A DNA stretch of 32,894 nucleotides from Syntrophomonadaceae bacterium. Its GTDB lineage: Bacteria; Bacillota; Syntrophomonadia; Syntrophomonadales; Syntrophomonadaceae. The translations under genes and the position numbers were made by a program. The stretch spans positions 1 to 32,894 of the forward strand of contig JAAYCK010000071.1 of the NCBI GenBank assembly GCA_012729835.1, written 5' to 3'. Positions 32,839 through 32,894 of the stretch are shown here, piece by piece; position 1 is the first letter of the stretch, and every line of letters begins with the position of its first letter. The notes beneath the pieces were generated by a model. That model was not told the DNA's origin. It was given only the letters and a program-made list of their open reading frames with translations, and ran no database searches.

Positions 32839-32894
32839 GCGTCCCCGGCACTCAATAAAATAGTTCAGTCTATTAAAGTAATGCATAATAAGTA

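Overview
The window looks like chromosome of an anaerobic, low-to-medium GC Firmicute of the class Clostridia, most likely a syntrophic fatty-acid oxidiser of the Syntrophomonas type. This is an inference from gene content: a selenocysteine formate dehydrogenase with a Tat signal and a cytochrome b anchor, two crotonases, an acyl-CoA dehydrogenase with an extended C-terminus, a class I CoA-transferase and several AGGAGG ribosome binding sites. No rRNA, CRISPR array, transposase or prophage gene is visible.

Region 1 (1-9715) is a molybdenum/formate block. A tRNA-Ala(CGC) with its own promoter is followed, all on the minus strand, by a regulator made of an excisionase-type HTH and a molybdate-binding-like domain. 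Next comes an operon read from 7196 down to 1888: a Sec-containing formate dehydrogenase alpha subunit, a four-cluster iron-sulfur subunit, cytochrome b556 and FdhE, ended by a clear intrinsic terminator. The long fdhA leader holds a 95-nt structured RNA, an intrinsic terminator and a possible 26-codon ORF. A divergent moeA and a convergent mobB complete the cofactor supply. Two genes here (the regulator and mobB) have no ATG/GTG/TTG where homology and ribosome binding sites put the start; ATT and CTG fit instead.

Region 2 (9716-16600) has a crotonase with replaced catalytic glutamates, a malate/lactate dehydrogenase of the MDH2 superfamily, a DUF2339 plus DUF3999 membrane pair, an orphan protein and a stand-alone topoisomerase zinc domain.

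Region 3 (16809-22691) has a large PAS-GGDEF-HD-GYP cyclic-di-GMP protein. A second copy of the same 95-nt RNA follows, here with its own promoter, a short ORF and a terminator. Then come a hotdog thioesterase, a branched-chain aminotransferase and a CCA-adding enzyme.

Region 4 (22692-27650) is CoA metabolism: a second crotonase, a CoA-transferase and an acyl-CoA dehydrogenase, with a GtrA remnant and repeat debris in the gaps. Most of these genes have an unusual run of five or six G residues at the ribosome binding site.

Region 5 (27651-32894) has a 14-TM-type exporter, a MarR regulator with a palindromic promoter, a CarD-like regulator, a FabG-like SDR, an SPFH protein and a ribbon-helix-helix protein. 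The strongest undescribed signal lies between the SDR and the SPFH gene. On the minus strand a good promoter starts transcription at the first base of a 194-nt segment closed by a perfect 13-bp stem, followed by an intrinsic terminator directly upstream of the SDR gene. It looks like a structured RNA or attenuating leader.
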